The position numbers and the translations under genes are program-made. The notes beneath the pieces are model-generated. The model searched no databases. It was not told where the DNA came from and worked only from the letters and a program-made list of their open reading frames with translations. Shown here piece by piece: positions 24,911 through 33,791 of a DNA stretch of 64,000 nucleotides. The stretch comes from Paenibacillus antri (GTDB taxonomy: Bacteria > Bacillota > Bacilli > Paenibacillales > YIM-B00363). The stretch lies in the NCBI RefSeq assembly GCF_005765165.1, contig NZ_VCIW01000001.1, positions 620,001 through 684,000 on the forward strand, in the 5' to 3' direction. The number at the start of each line of letters is the position of its first letter. Position 1 is the first letter of the stretch.

Positions 24911-26533
24911 ATGCCGCAACAAGTAACGATCTTCGACACGACGTTACGCGATGGGACCCAAGGCGAGGGAGTCAGTCTTACCGTCGAAGACAAGTTGAAA
25001 ATCGCCGCCAAGTTGGACGACTTGGGCATTCATTATATCGAAGGCGGATGGCCGGGAAGCAACGGGAAAGACATCGAATTTTTCAAGCGGGTCGCTTCGC
25101 TTTCCCTGAAGCACGCGAAGGTGACCGCGTTCGGCAGCACGCGCCGCAAGGGCGTGAAGCCCGAAGAGGACGGCAACCTGAAGGCCATTCTCGAATCGGG
25201 CGTTCGCGTCGCCACGATCTTCGGCAAGTCTTGGGACTTCCAGGTGACGACGGCGCTGCAGACGACGCTGGAAGAGAACGAAGCGATGATTTACGATTCC
25301 GTCCGCTACTTGAAGGAGCAAGGGCTCGAAGTCATCTACGACGCCGAGCACTTCTTCGACGGCTACAAGAACAATAGAGATTACGCGCTCGGGACGATTC
25401 GCAAGGCGGAAGCGGCTGGCGCCGACTGGATCGTCCTGTGCGATACGAACGGCGGCTCGATGCCCGGCGAAATTGCGGCGATCGTCGCCGACGTCGTCGC
25501 CTCCGTGAAGACGCCGATCGGCATCCACGCGCACAACGACTGCGAGCTCGGCGTCGCCAACTCGCTCGCGGCGGTGCAAGCCGGCGCCAGACAAGTCCAA
25601 GGCACGTTCAACGGCCTCGGCGAGCGGTGCGGGAACGCGAACCTCGTATCCGTCATCCCGAACCTGCAGCTGAAGCTCGGCGGCTACCGCTGCGTCTCCG
25701 ACGAACAGCTCGCGACGCTGACGAGCGCGGCGAGGTACGTCAGCGAGATCGCCAACGTCGGCATGCCGGTCAACCAGCCGTACGTCGGCAGCGCGGCGTT
25801 CGCGCACAAGGGCGGCATCCACGTCTCGGCGGTGCTTCGGCACTCGAAGACGTACGAGCACATCGAGCCGGAGCTCGTCGGCAACCGCCAACGAGTGCTC
25901 GTCTCGGAGCTCGCCGGCCAGAGCAATCTCGTGTTCAAGGCGCAGGAGATGAACCTCGACTTCGACCTCGAGAACGAATCGACGAAGCGGCTCATCCAGA
26001 CGATCAAGGATATGGAGCATCGCGGGTATCAATTCGAAGGGGCCGACGCTTCGCTCGAGCTGCTCATCCGCAAAGCTTACGACAAGCAGGAGAACGTCTT
26101 TACGATCGAGTCGTTCAAGCTGCTCGTCGAGAAGACCGGCGACAATCCGGTCGCGTCCGAAGCGATCGTCAAGGTGAAGGTCCACGGCGAGACGGTGTAT
26201 ACGGCGGCGGAAGGCAACGGGCCGGTTAACGCGCTCGACAACGCGCTGCGCAAGGCGCTTGAGACGTATTACCCGGACATCCGCGACATTCACCTTACGG
26301 ATTATAAGGTGCGCGTCATTAACGAGAAGGATGCGACCGCGGCGAAGGTGCGAGTCTTAATCGAATCGTCCGACTTCGATGCGAGCTGGAACACCGTCGG
26401 CGTCAGCGAGAACGTCATCGAAGCGAGCTGGGAAGCGATTCTCGACAGCATTCGGTACGCGCTGATCGGACGCACGGTCGTGCTGGACAATCGCGAAGAG
26501 AAGCACGAACGCATCGGCATCGTGAACCATTAA
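24911..26533 (+). CDS. Citramalate synthase
   Basis: The 540-residue enzyme condenses pyruvate and acetyl-CoA to (R)-citramalate, the first step of the threonine-independent route to isoleucine. The N-terminal HMG-CoA-lyase-like TIM barrel has TLRDGTQGEGVSLTVEDKLKI (first metal-binding Asp), HAHNDCELGVANSLAA and GTFNGLGERCGNANL. The C-terminal LeuA-type dimer/regulatory domain occupies about 395-520. Length and the motif FDTTLRDGTQGEG fit CimA rather than isopropylmalate synthase, whose motif is DGEQ. AGGGAGG stands nine bases before ATG. It is monocistronic. Confidence 0.95.
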   Translation: MPQQVTIFDTTLRDGTQGEGVSLTVEDKLKIAAKLDDLGIHYIEGGWPGSNGKDIEFFKRVASLSLKHAKVTAFGSTRRKGVKPEEDGNLKAILESGVRVATIFGKSWDFQVTTALQTTLEENEAMIYDSVRYLKEQGLEVIYDAEHFFDGYKNNRDYALGTIRKAEAAGADWIVLCDTNGGSMPGEIAAIVADVVASVKTPIGIHAHNDCELGVANSLAAVQAGARQVQGTFNGLGERCGNANLVSVIPNLQLKLGGYRCVSDEQLATLTSAARYVSEIANVGMPVNQPYVGSAAFAHKGGIHVSAVLRHSKTYEHIEPELVGNRQRVLVSELAGQSNLVFKAQEMNLDFDLENESTKRLIQTIKDMEHRGYQFEGADASLELLIRKAYDKQENVFTIESFKLLVEKTGDNPVASEAIVKVKVHGETVYTAAEGNGPVNALDNALRKALETYYPDIRDIHLTDYKVRVINEKDATAAKVRVLIESSDFDASWNTVGVSENVIEASWEAILDSIRYALIGRTVVLDNREEKHERIGIVNH

Positions 26534-26545
26534 CCGCATAAACAC

Positions 26546-26600
26546 GAGGAAGGCCGTCTTTCGGAGCGCGATTCGCTCCCCGAAGGACGGCCTCTTTGTT
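26546..26600. terminator. Bidirectional terminator between citramalate synthase and ResA-like genes
   Basis: GAGGAAGGCCGTC(C/T)TTCGG-type arms form a stem of about 20 bp around GCGCGATTCGC. It ends both converging genes; on the plus strand it is followed by TTTGTTT. Confidence 0.8.
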
Positions 26601-27136
26601 TAGCTTTCCAGCAGCTTCTTCAATCGACGTTCGAATTCCTCGTGCCCCGGAAGACCGACCACGATATCCTGTACGACGCCTCGCCGATCGATAAAGAACG
26701 ACGTCGGGTACCCAGGCACTTGGTACAGCTTGAACGCGGCGCTCTTCTCGTCGAGCAGCGTCGGGAATTCGTATTTGTATTGTTTCACGAACGCTTGCAC
26801 GCTCGTCATTTCGTCGTATTCGAGTCCGTTCACGCCATAGATGTCGAGTCGGTCCTTGTACTTCTCGTACAAATCCGACAAGATCGGCGCCTCCATCCGG
26901 CACGGATCGCACCAAGACGCCCAGAAGTTGACGATGACGGGCTTCTCCCGTTCGCCTCTGCCGATACCGAGCGTCCCGCCGTCGAGCGTCTTCAGCTCGA
27001 ACGAAGGGGCCAAATAACCGATCTTCGGCGCTTCTTCCGTCGGCAGCGCGGCCGTCTGCGCCGTCGCGAACTGCTGAATGATCGCGAGTCCCGCGAGCAG
27101 GATGACGATCGCGAGCGCGAGCACCGTTTTCCTCAT
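26600..27136 (-). CDS. ResA/TlpA-type thiol-disulfide oxidoreductase
   Basis: A 178-residue protein with one N-terminal membrane anchor (residues 4-24) and an extracytoplasmic thioredoxin domain. The redox pair is Cys76-Cys79 in WASWCDPCRMEAP, and the cis-Pro lies in VPGYPTSFF. ResA-type proteins reduce apocytochrome c cysteines or other outer-surface thiols. No cytochrome maturation genes are next to it, so the substrate is open. The start at 27136 has GGGTGGG before it; a longer frame to 27253 has no ribosome site. Confidence 0.9.
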   Translation of the reverse strand: MRKTVLALAIVILLAGLAIIQQFATAQTAALPTEEAPKIGYLAPSFELKTLDGGTLGIGRGEREKPVIVNFWASWCDPCRMEAPILSDLYEKYKDRLDIYGVNGLEYDEMTSVQAFVKQYKYEFPTLLDEKSAAFKLYQVPGYPTSFFIDRRGVVQDIVVGLPGHEEFERRLKKLLES

Positions 27137-27291
27137 GTGATCCCACCCTTTCCTTCCATATATATTACCCGTTTCTTCGGAAAACTTCCAACCCCTCGGC
27201 CCCGCCCGGATTGCCAACGGTTTCCCCGAATGCCGCCTTCCTGCCCCGGGCACATTAGGATCATTCTTCTTTCAGAGGAGTCGATTCGGAA

Positions 27292-28617
27292 GTGGAAAAG
27301 ACGAAGACGCGCAAGCTGAACATCACGTTCCAGAGCGATGTGGAAGCGGAAGAACATCCGCGCGAAGCCGCGTCCAAGGGCGGAGGCGGCAAGGCGGGAG
27401 CCAAGGGCAAGATCTGGGAATTCATCGCGATCGCCAGCATTCCCCTAGTGCTCGTCCTGGGCAACTCGATGCTGGTGCCGATCCTGCCCGACATGCAGCG
27501 CGAGATGAATATCAGCGATTTCAAGAGCAGCTTGGTCATTACGCTGTTCTCGGTTACCGCCGGCGTCTTCATTCCCGTGGTCGGATATTTGTCCGACCGT
27601 TTCGGACGGAAGGCCATCATCATCCCGGCGCTGATCGTATACGGGTCGGCGGGCGTTCTTGCGGGCTTCGGCGCGGTATGGGGATCTTACAGCGTGGTCA
27701 TCTGGGCGCGGGCGCTGCAAGGACTCGGGGCGGCCGGGACGGCGCCGATCGCGATGGCGCTCGTCGGGGACATGTATAACGGCGCGACGGAATCGAAGGT
27801 GCTCGGGCTGACGGAAGCGTCCAACGGGTTCGGCAAGGTCATCAGTCCGATTCTCGGCGCCTCGTTGGCGTTGATCGTATGGCACGCGCCGTTCTTCGCG
27901 TTCCCGATTTTCTGCGTCCTGTCGCTGCTCGCCGTGATGTTCCTGATCAAGGAGCCGAAGGAGAAGACGAGCAAGAAGGAACCGGTCGGACAATATTTGC
28001 GCACGGTCGGCTCGATTATTAAGGAAAAGGGTCGTTGGCTCGTGACGTCGTTTTTCGCGGGCAGCCTCGCCTTGTTTACCTTGTTCGGCATTTTGTTTTA
28101 TTTGTCCGAAATATTGGAGGAGAAGCCGTATAACCTCGACGGCGTCATCAAGGGACTCGTGCTCGCCATCCCGCTCGCGGGACTCGTCATCACCTCGTAC
28201 ACGACGGGCGCCGTCATTAAGAAGAACGGGACGCTGATGCGTTGGCTCATGAATATCGGACTGACGCTGTCCACCGTGTCGCTCGGATTAACGCTCGTCT
28301 GGAACAAGGAGCACCTGATCATGTTCATGAGTCTCATTACCCTAAGCAGCGTAGGAACCGGCTTGCTGCTTCCGTGTCTCAATACGATGATCACCGGTTC
28401 CGTCCAGAAGAGCCAGCGGGGGATGATCACCTCGATCTACAACAGCCTTCGGTTTCTCGGGGTCGCCGCCGGTCCGCCGTTAATCGGATACTTAATGGAA
28501 CAGAACGAAAACATCGTCTTCATCATGCTTTCCGCGTTGGCGCTAATTGCGCTCTGCCTCGTGTTTTTCCTCGTCAGGCCCGAGCCGAACATCGCACGCA
28601 AGCCTCAGAAAGCATAA
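27292..28617 (+). CDS. MFS transporter, drug:H+ antiporter type
   Basis: This 441-residue membrane protein has a hydrophilic N-terminus of about 40 residues and roughly twelve membrane helices. The motif GYLSDRFGRKAIIIP in the first loop is the MFS motif A, and WARALQGLGAAGTAPIAMALVGD in helix 4-5 resembles motif C-region patterns of the DHA1 export group. The substrate is unknown; multidrug export is the usual inference for this group. It starts with GTG at 27292, with AGAGGAG twelve bases upstream. It is flanked by its own terminator and is divergent from the ResA-like gene. Confidence 0.88.
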   Translation: MEKTKTRKLNITFQSDVEAEEHPREAASKGGGGKAGAKGKIWEFIAIASIPLVLVLGNSMLVPILPDMQREMNISDFKSSLVITLFSVTAGVFIPVVGYLSDRFGRKAIIIPALIVYGSAGVLAGFGAVWGSYSVVIWARALQGLGAAGTAPIAMALVGDMYNGATESKVLGLTEASNGFGKVISPILGASLALIVWHAPFFAFPIFCVLSLLAVMFLIKEPKEKTSKKEPVGQYLRTVGSIIKEKGRWLVTSFFAGSLALFTLFGILFYLSEILEEKPYNLDGVIKGLVLAIPLAGLVITSYTTGAVIKKNGTLMRWLMNIGLTLSTVSLGLTLVWNKEHLIMFMSLITLSSVGTGLLLPCLNTMITGSVQKSQRGMITSIYNSLRFLGVAAGPPLIGYLMEQNENIVFIMLSALALIALCLVFFLVRPEPNIARKPQKA

Positions 28618-28628
28618 GATACAGGAAG

Positions 28629-28673
28629 AGCCCCTCATCGGCCGGGATCGACCGAACGGAGGGGCTTCGTTTT
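28629..28673 (+). terminator. Terminator after the MFS gene
   Basis: AGCCCCTC pairs with GAGGGGCT around a loop that itself can pair, followed by TCGTTTT. Confidence 0.75.
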
Positions 28674-28687
28674 CGCGATGGAGCGTC

Positions 28688-29425
28688 TTACGTTTGGCTT
28701 AAATACGCGTATAATTCCCCGAGCGTATGGATGTTCCGATCCTGCACGCGCCTTAGGAACGACACCCAAAGGCGCGCGGTCATGCGGGAATCCTCCAACG
28801 CGTGGTGGCGGACCGTCACCGGGATGCCGTGCTCCTCGAGCAGCGCGTCCAGCGAATAGTCCTGCCGCTTCGGCTCCAGCCACTTCGCGATCATGATCGT
28901 GTCCAGCACCCGGTGCGTCATGTGTACCTTCGAGGTTCGCCATAACGCCGCATTCAAGAATTGCTTGTCGTGCGCCGATGCATGCGCCACGAGAATGCGC
29001 CGATCCACGAATTCGAAAAACCGCCGCAGTCCGTCCATCACGCTCGGCGCCTCGCGGACATCGTCCGCCGTTATGCCCGTCAGCGTCTCGATGTTCGGAG
29101 GAATCGAACGCTCCGGGTTGACGAGCGTATAGAACGTCTCCTCCTCGCGGATTTCGTCGCCCTTCACCGCGATCGCCCCGAACGACAAAATTTCGTCCCC
29201 GCCGCCCGCATGGAACCCCGTCGTCTCGAGGTCGAACACGACGACCTCGACCTCGGATAACGGCGTCTCCATAATGAAGTCCTTCCGCTGCCGCTTCATG
29301 ACCTGCCGAAGGAACGCCATCTGCTGCGCGTTCTGCGGATTAAAGACGGAGTTGATCGCCGGCGTGATGCCGCCCATCTTATACAGAGACCACATGCCCG
29401 TCGGGGGTCGATTCTGATCCTTCAT
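28688..29425 (-). CDS. DnaQ-type 3'-5' exonuclease
   Basis: A 245-residue protein with the DEDDh exonuclease domain from about residue 58 on. Exo I is VVVFDLETTGFHAGG, Exo II is LVAHASAHDKQFL, and Exo III is HHALEDSRMTARL with the catalytic His. It resembles the proofreading epsilon subunit and the PolC exonuclease domain but stands alone. The first 55 residues are specific to this group. ATG at 29425 overlaps the stop of the DUF294 gene by four bases, showing translational coupling. The DNA or RNA substrate is not known. Confidence 0.92.
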   Translation of the reverse strand: MKDQNRPPTGMWSLYKMGGITPAINSVFNPQNAQQMAFLRQVMKRQRKDFIMETPLSEVEVVVFDLETTGFHAGGGDEILSFGAIAVKGDEIREEETFYTLVNPERSIPPNIETLTGITADDVREAPSVMDGLRRFFEFVDRRILVAHASAHDKQFLNAALWRTSKVHMTHRVLDTIMIAKWLEPKRQDYSLDALLEEHGIPVTVRHHALEDSRMTARLWVSFLRRVQDRNIHTLGELYAYLSQT

Positions 29426-30489
29426 AGATGCCCCTCCGTACCGAACGTCTTCTTCACCCTGCGCTGCAGCTCCGCGCCGACGCGCAAGGCGTCCTTCAAC
29501 TCTCGCTTCACGTCTTTCGTGAGCAGCTTCGCGGATAAAACGCCTCTCGTCGTATACTTGCCGTCCTCGATGCGGAACGGCGTCATCGCCCGGAACTTCA
29601 GCACCGTGCGGAACGCCTCCTTCCAATCCCGAACCAGATCGGGCCGCATGCCCTCGCACTGCGCGAGCGCGTCGATCCGCTCCAGCGTCGACGTCGCCGG
29701 AATGCGATGCGCGAGGGAGAGCAGCCGAATCGCATTCACCATCGGAATGTAAGCGCCGTATTTGATGTCGATGCCGCCGGCGTCCTCCCCGTACGGCTCC
29801 GTCAGCAGATTGCCGAGGAACCCGACCAATACCTTATAACGCAAGGTGTTCTGAACCATGCGAGGCAATATCGTCGAACGATGCGCCTCGATCCGGCTCG
29901 CGAGCTCGGTTCGCAGCGCGGACGCCAGAAATTCATTGCCGTAGATCGGACGCGCGTCGGCCATGATCAACAGATGCCGCACCGTCTCGAACTCGGGCGT
30001 CTCGATCCACGAATGCAGCGTCTCTCGCCAGGCGGTCGTCGTTCGGCGCCAGGCCGGATTCGTAACGAGCACGCCGCCTTCGCAAGGCGGGTATCCGACC
30101 GTCTCGAGCGAAGCGCGGAACGCTTCGCCGAGCTCGCCCATGTACCGTTCCGCCTCCGCGGGATCGGCCCCCGACTTCGGCTCGTAGACGATCCCGTTAT
30201 CCTGATCGCTCCACAGCGTCTGCTCTTTCCTTCCTCCGCTGCCGAAGAGCAACACCGCAAACGAAGAAACGGGCGGAACGCCCGGATAGGACGCTCGAAC
30301 CCGTTCTTCGGCAATGGCTAACGATCTGCGGATGAAGGCGTCGTGCAGCCGGTTGATCGTCTCCGCCGCTTCGACGCCGCCCGTCATAGAGGCGCCGAAT
30401 GCATCGTGGACGTCGTCTCTGAGCGATCGCAGGTCGGCCAAGGCCGACGCTTGCGACGCTTCGCGCTCTTTTTCCAACCACTGATGCAT
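29422..30489 (-). CDS. DUF294 nucleotidyltransferase-like protein
   Basis: The 355-residue cytosolic protein has a nucleotidyltransferase motif FGSGGRKEQTLWSDQDNG (about residues 83-100) of the kind found in GlnD uridylyltransferase, followed by a helical C-terminal DUF294 region. No CBS or cyclic-nucleotide domain is present, unlike many longer relatives. Its position after the ammonium transporter, 50 bases away with AAGGAG and no terminator between, and its coupling to the exonuclease gene suggest a nitrogen-linked role. Transfer of a nucleotide to a PII-like protein is a speculation; no glnK is in the window. Confidence 0.86.
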   Translation of the reverse strand: MHQWLEKEREASQASALADLRSLRDDVHDAFGASMTGGVEAAETINRLHDAFIRRSLAIAEERVRASYPGVPPVSSFAVLLFGSGGRKEQTLWSDQDNGIVYEPKSGADPAEAERYMGELGEAFRASLETVGYPPCEGGVLVTNPAWRRTTTAWRETLHSWIETPEFETVRHLLIMADARPIYGNEFLASALRTELASRIEAHRSTILPRMVQNTLRYKVLVGFLGNLLTEPYGEDAGGIDIKYGAYIPMVNAIRLLSLAHRIPATSTLERIDALAQCEGMRPDLVRDWKEAFRTVLKFRAMTPFRIEDGKYTTRGVLSAKLLTKDVKRELKDALRVGAELQRRVKKTFGTEGHL

Positions 30490-30539
30490 GCCGGCGCCAG
30501 CTCCTTGTCGTTGAAATCGTCGCGTACCTTCCCGGCGAA

Positions 30540-31886
30540 TCAGCCGTTGAGGGTCGTCTTTTTCATTTGCTCAGGATAACCGTACACGCCGTGCTCGCTG
30601 AGGTCAAGACCGACGATCTCTTGCTCTTCCGTGACGCGGAGGCCGACGATCGCTTTAATGATGAGGAGCAAAATGTAAGATACTACGAAGGCGAACAGAC
30701 CGGATATGACGACGCCGTAGAATTGAACCCACAGCTGGCTGAAGCTGCCCGAGTAGATCAGACCCGCTTCGCCGACGCCGACGCGCTCGACGAGCGCCGG
30801 GGAAGCGAAGATCCCGTTGGAGAGCGTGCCCCAGATCCCGACGACGCCGTGTACGGACAATGCGTAGATCGGATCGTCGATCTTCAGCTTCTCGAACATC
30901 TTCATGCTGCCGTATACCAATACGCCTGCGATCAAACCGATGACGACCGCAGCCCAAGGATCGACGAACGCGCAAGACGCGGTGATGGCGACCAAGCCGG
31001 CGAGCGTACCGTTCAGCGTCGTTGTGATGTCCGCCTTCCCCGTGGACAGCCAGGAGATGAACATAGCCGCTACGGCGCCTGCGCCCGTCGCGATGATCGT
31101 CGTGAAGCCGACGTAACCGAGGAAGCCGTCGCCTACGGACAACGTCGAACCTGCGTTAAATCCGAACCAGCCAACCCACAGGAGCAATACGCCGAGGGCC
31201 GTGAATACTTGGTTGTGACCGTGAATTTCGTTGGCCGTACCGTCTTTGTTGAACTTGCCGATCCGCGGCTTGAGCAGCATCGTCGCCGCAAGAGCGGCTG
31301 CGGCGCCCGTCAAGTGAACGACGGTGGAACCGGCGAAGTCCTGCTTGTGGCCCGTCAACCAGCCGCCGCCCCAGATCCAGTGCGCGATGATCGGATACAC
31401 CAGCGCCGTGAACAAGATCGAGAACAAGACGTAGACCGACAGTTTGGCGCGTTCCGCGAAGCCGCCGAAGGCGATCGTCAGGGAGATCATCGCGAACGCG
31501 AGCTGGAACAAGAAATCGATGGAAGCCGGATACCCTTCTTCGGCGCCGATCGGCGGGGAGAAGAAGAAGCTGCCGGTGGCGAAGAAGGCGTTGGAGTTTT
31601 CGCCCCAGATGAAGCCGTACCCGACCGCCCAGAACACCAGCGTGCCGAGGCCGACCGTAAAGATCGTCTTGCCTGCGACGTGACCGGCGTTCTTCATTCG
31701 AGTGGAGCCCGTCTCGAGAAGAATAAAGCCGCCCTGCATCAGAAGCACTAAGATGAATGATAACATCAACCAAATCGTGTTGAGACCCATGTCAAGCATC
31801 GTGCTCGACGGCCCTTCGGACGCGAAGGCGAGCGTCGGGAACAATAAGCTCATCGCGCCAACTGCAGTCAGTACCTTTTTCAACAC
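30540..31886 (-). CDS. Ammonium transporter
   Basis: The 448-residue Amt/Mep/Rh family channel has a signal-like first helix (ending FASEG) and about eleven membrane segments. GLNTIWLMLSFILVLLMQGG opens the fold, and the paired pore His residues lie in VHLTGAAAALAA and LSVHGVVGIWGTL. The start is GTG at 31886, eight bases after GAGGAG, rather than the earlier in-frame GTG at 31895. Many bacteria place glnK next to amt; here DUF294 follows instead. A sigma-A promoter and two GlnR/TnrA boxes lie upstream, so induction under nitrogen limitation is expected. Confidence 0.96.
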   Translation of the reverse strand: MLKKVLTAVGAMSLLFPTLAFASEGPSSTMLDMGLNTIWLMLSFILVLLMQGGFILLETGSTRMKNAGHVAGKTIFTVGLGTLVFWAVGYGFIWGENSNAFFATGSFFFSPPIGAEEGYPASIDFLFQLAFAMISLTIAFGGFAERAKLSVYVLFSILFTALVYPIIAHWIWGGGWLTGHKQDFAGSTVVHLTGAAAALAATMLLKPRIGKFNKDGTANEIHGHNQVFTALGVLLLWVGWFGFNAGSTLSVGDGFLGYVGFTTIIATGAGAVAAMFISWLSTGKADITTTLNGTLAGLVAITASCAFVDPWAAVVIGLIAGVLVYGSMKMFEKLKIDDPIYALSVHGVVGIWGTLSNGIFASPALVERVGVGEAGLIYSGSFSQLWVQFYGVVISGLFAFVVSYILLLIIKAIVGLRVTEEQEIVGLDLSEHGVYGYPEQMKKTTLNG

Positions 31887-31905
31887 AGCGACCACTCCTC
31901 GTTTG

Positions 31906-31922
31906 TGTTAATTAATCTAACA
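31906..31922. promoter_or_regulatory. GlnR/TnrA box, amt-proximal
   Basis: TGTTAATTAATCTAACA matches TGTNAN7TNACA exactly. It lies 20 bases before the amt start and just downstream of the predicted transcription start, a position fit for repression. Confidence 0.85.
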
Positions 31923-31943
31923 CGTTTTGAAAACCTTAATGTC

Positions 31944-31972
31944 ATTATAAGCAGGAAGTACTACATTGACAA
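31944..31972 (-). promoter_or_regulatory. Sigma-A promoter of amt
   Basis: On the minus strand TTGTCA and TATAAT are separated by exactly 17 bases. The start would be near 31937. Confidence 0.85.
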
Positions 31973-32049
31973 TAGTTTTTTTCAAATTCACAAAAAACTT
32001 AACATGGATAACATAGAAGCCTTTTTAATGCACTCCTCAATATAATATG

Positions 32050-32066
32050 TGTGAGGTAAATTTACA
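32050..32066. promoter_or_regulatory. GlnR/TnrA box, distal
   Basis: TGTGAGGTAAATTTACA matches TGTNAN7TNACA exactly. Its centre lies 144 bases from the first box and about 120 bases upstream of the amt transcription start, and it also precedes the divergent MerR-type gene. It may serve activation, looping or control of that gene. Confidence 0.8.
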
Positions 32067-32123
32067 TTCCAGGCTTGGCCGGGTCGTTCACAAATTTGTC
32101 CCGCCTTTTCGAAACCATAACGT

Positions 32124-32153
32124 TTGACTGTATGCTTTCGGGTTCGTTATCAT
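32124..32153 (+). promoter_or_regulatory. Promoter of the MerR-type regulator gene
   Basis: TTGACT and TATCAT are separated by 18 bases, ending about 30 bases before the GTG at 32182. Confidence 0.65.
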
Positions 32154-32181
32154 AGAAATAATGTAAGATAACCGATTTCTA

Positions 32182-32637
32182 GTGCGAGGTGATGCAGGTG
32201 GGGATAAGAAGCTTTTCAAAATCGGGGAATTGGCGGCGCTCTGCGAGGTTAGCCCTCGTACGATCGATTACTACACGAAGATCGGTCTGATCGAACCGAC
32301 CGAACGCTCCACGACCAATTATCGCCTGTACGGAAACGAAACCTTGCAGCAGCTGAAACGTATCGAATGGTTGAAGCAGCAGAAGCTTTCATTAGAAGAG
32401 ATTAAAGATCTGTTGCTGAAGAACGGGAAGGTATCGTCCGAGGAAGCCGTGACCGATCGACTTACGGCGCTTCAGCTGCATATGATGCAGCTCGAACGCG
32501 AAGCGAAGGCGATCGCGCCGATTCTCGAGCAGCTGAAGCCGAAGCAGGCGCGCAACTTGCTCAAGTCGTTGTCGCCCCAGACGGCTGCATGCATCGAAGC
32601 TTTGCTGCTGTTGATCGGCAAGGGTCCATTGATGTAA
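32182..32637 (+). CDS. MerR family transcriptional regulator
   Basis: A 151-residue protein with the MerR winged-helix domain at the N-terminus (KLFKIGELAALCEVSPRTIDYYTKIGLI, shown by LFKIGELAALC and TIDYYTKIG) followed by a coiled-coil dimerisation helix and a hydrophobic tail. No cysteine or ligand domain typical of metal sensors is seen. GTG at 32182 is the only good in-frame start, but its ribosome site is weak, so the first few residues are uncertain. It is divergent from the amt operon, with GlnR/TnrA boxes between. It is not GlnR itself, being longer and different in sequence. Its effector is unknown. Confidence 0.87.
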   Translation: MRGDAGGDKKLFKIGELAALCEVSPRTIDYYTKIGLIEPTERSTTNYRLYGNETLQQLKRIEWLKQQKLSLEEIKDLLLKNGKVSSEEAVTDRLTALQLHMMQLEREAKAIAPILEQLKPKQARNLLKSLSPQTAACIEALLLLIGKGPLM

Positions 32638-32699
32638 CCGGCGATTCCGCGTCCCGTCGGTGGGTTACTGTATATTTTAGAAACGGAGGGTTTCACGAC

Positions 32700-33386
32700 A
32701 TGTTCTTTCACCCCATGGATTTCCTGATCATCATCGCGTTCTTCGTCTCGATCTGGGCGCAGTTCCGCGTGAAGGGCACGTTCAAGAAGTGGTCGTCCGT
32801 CGGCATCAGCAGCGGCTTGACCGGATACGAAGCGGCCCGCCGCATGCTCGACAACAACGGCTTGCACGACGTTCCGATCGAACCGGTCCGCGGCGTGCTG
32901 TCGGATCACTACGACCCGATCCACCGCGTCGTCCGGTTGTCCGAGCCGGTGTATTACGAGAGCTCCGTATCCGCCGTGTCCGTCGCTTGCCACGAAGTCG
33001 GCCATGCCATTCAACACAAGTACGCTTATCCGGCGTTGGTGCTCCGTCACCGGATGTTCCCGCTCGTGAATTTCACGTCGGGCGTCGCGCCGCTGCTGCT
33101 GATCGCCGGCTTCATCTTCGGGGCCATGAATCTCGTGCTGATCGGTATCATCTTCTTCTCGGCCGCCGTCGCGTTCCAGCTCGTCACGCTGCCGGTCGAA
33201 TTTAACGCCAGCTCCCGGGCCCGCGAATTGATGGTGTCCGAAGGGTTCATCTCGAACGAAGAGGAACGCGGCGTCGCGAAGGTGCTGAACGCCGCTGCGC
33301 TGACGTACGTCGCCGCCGCGCTCATTTCCTTGCTCGAGCTGGTGAAGTTCGTCATGATCTTCCTCGGCAGCAACAACGACGAATAA
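32700..33386 (+). CDS. Zinc metallopeptidase, YugP family
   Basis: This 228-residue integral membrane protein has an N-terminal helix, a cytoplasmic or outer catalytic part and two or three further hydrophobic segments at about 118-160 and 200-222. The zinc site is HEVGH at residues 98-102 (CHEVGHAIQHKYAY); the third ligand is probably the Glu in LPVEFNASSRARELM. Family members are neutral zinc proteases of unknown target. ATG at 32700 is preceded by GGAGGG at nine bases. It follows the MerR-type gene by 62 bases and precedes a MITE-like element. Confidence 0.9.
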   Translation: MFFHPMDFLIIIAFFVSIWAQFRVKGTFKKWSSVGISSGLTGYEAARRMLDNNGLHDVPIEPVRGVLSDHYDPIHRVVRLSEPVYYESSVSAVSVACHEVGHAIQHKYAYPALVLRHRMFPLVNFTSGVAPLLLIAGFIFGAMNLVLIGIIFFSAAVAFQLVTLPVEFNASSRARELMVSEGFISNEEERGVAKVLNAAALTYVAAALISLLELVKFVMIFLGSNNDE

Positions 33387-33406
33387 AAACCGCTTTCCTT
33401 AAAGAA

Positions 33407-33777
33407 GGGGCTGTCCCAAAAGTCGTAAAACGACTTAGGGGCGGCTCCTTCTTTTTACAATCATGCTCTTAGCGGGAGGGGGTACGGGGTTCCGGCTCGC
33501 GCTTCTGTAAAACGAAAAACTCCGCAGCGAGGAATGAAGGGAACTGTCTGTCCGCCGCATGGTCGAGGTGGAGAGTGTATTTGGATTCCGGCGTTTCCTG
33601 CTTCGAAGCTTGCCACAAGCGAGCTTGGAGGTCGGGTGGCTTTCACTCGCCCATAACCTCCTTAAGCGAACAGCAATAAGCCAAAAAGCGAAAACGGTCG
33701 GTCAGGAATAGACCTCCTGCCCGACCGTTTTCAAGTTTTTCATAGGAAGTGGATTTTACCCACTTTTGGGACAGCCC
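33407..33777. mobile_element. MITE-like element, copy A
   Basis: An element of about 371 bp with no coding capacity. Its ends are inverted repeats GGGGCTGTCCCAAAAGT and ACTTTTGGGACAGCCC, and subterminal boxes TCGTAAAACGACTTA and AAGTGGATTTTACCCACTT form dyads. Close to the right end lies a strong hairpin, AAAACGGTCGGTCAGGA...CCTGCCCGACCGTTTT. The flanks AAAGAA and TTCTTT extend the symmetry. The copy at 46479-46791 shares both ends and the hairpin in opposite orientation, with a diverged middle. The ends resemble those of some insertion sequences of Paenibacilli, but no transposase is present. It fills the gap between the YugP and LysR genes and may terminate both. Confidence 0.82.
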
Positions 33778-33791
33778 ATTCTTTTTTCATG

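Noticed and set aside
32182-32637. MerR-type gene as glnR
   Set aside because: It is longer than GlnR and shows a general MerR layout without GlnR's C-terminal features. Only the neighbouring boxes suggest nitrogen control.
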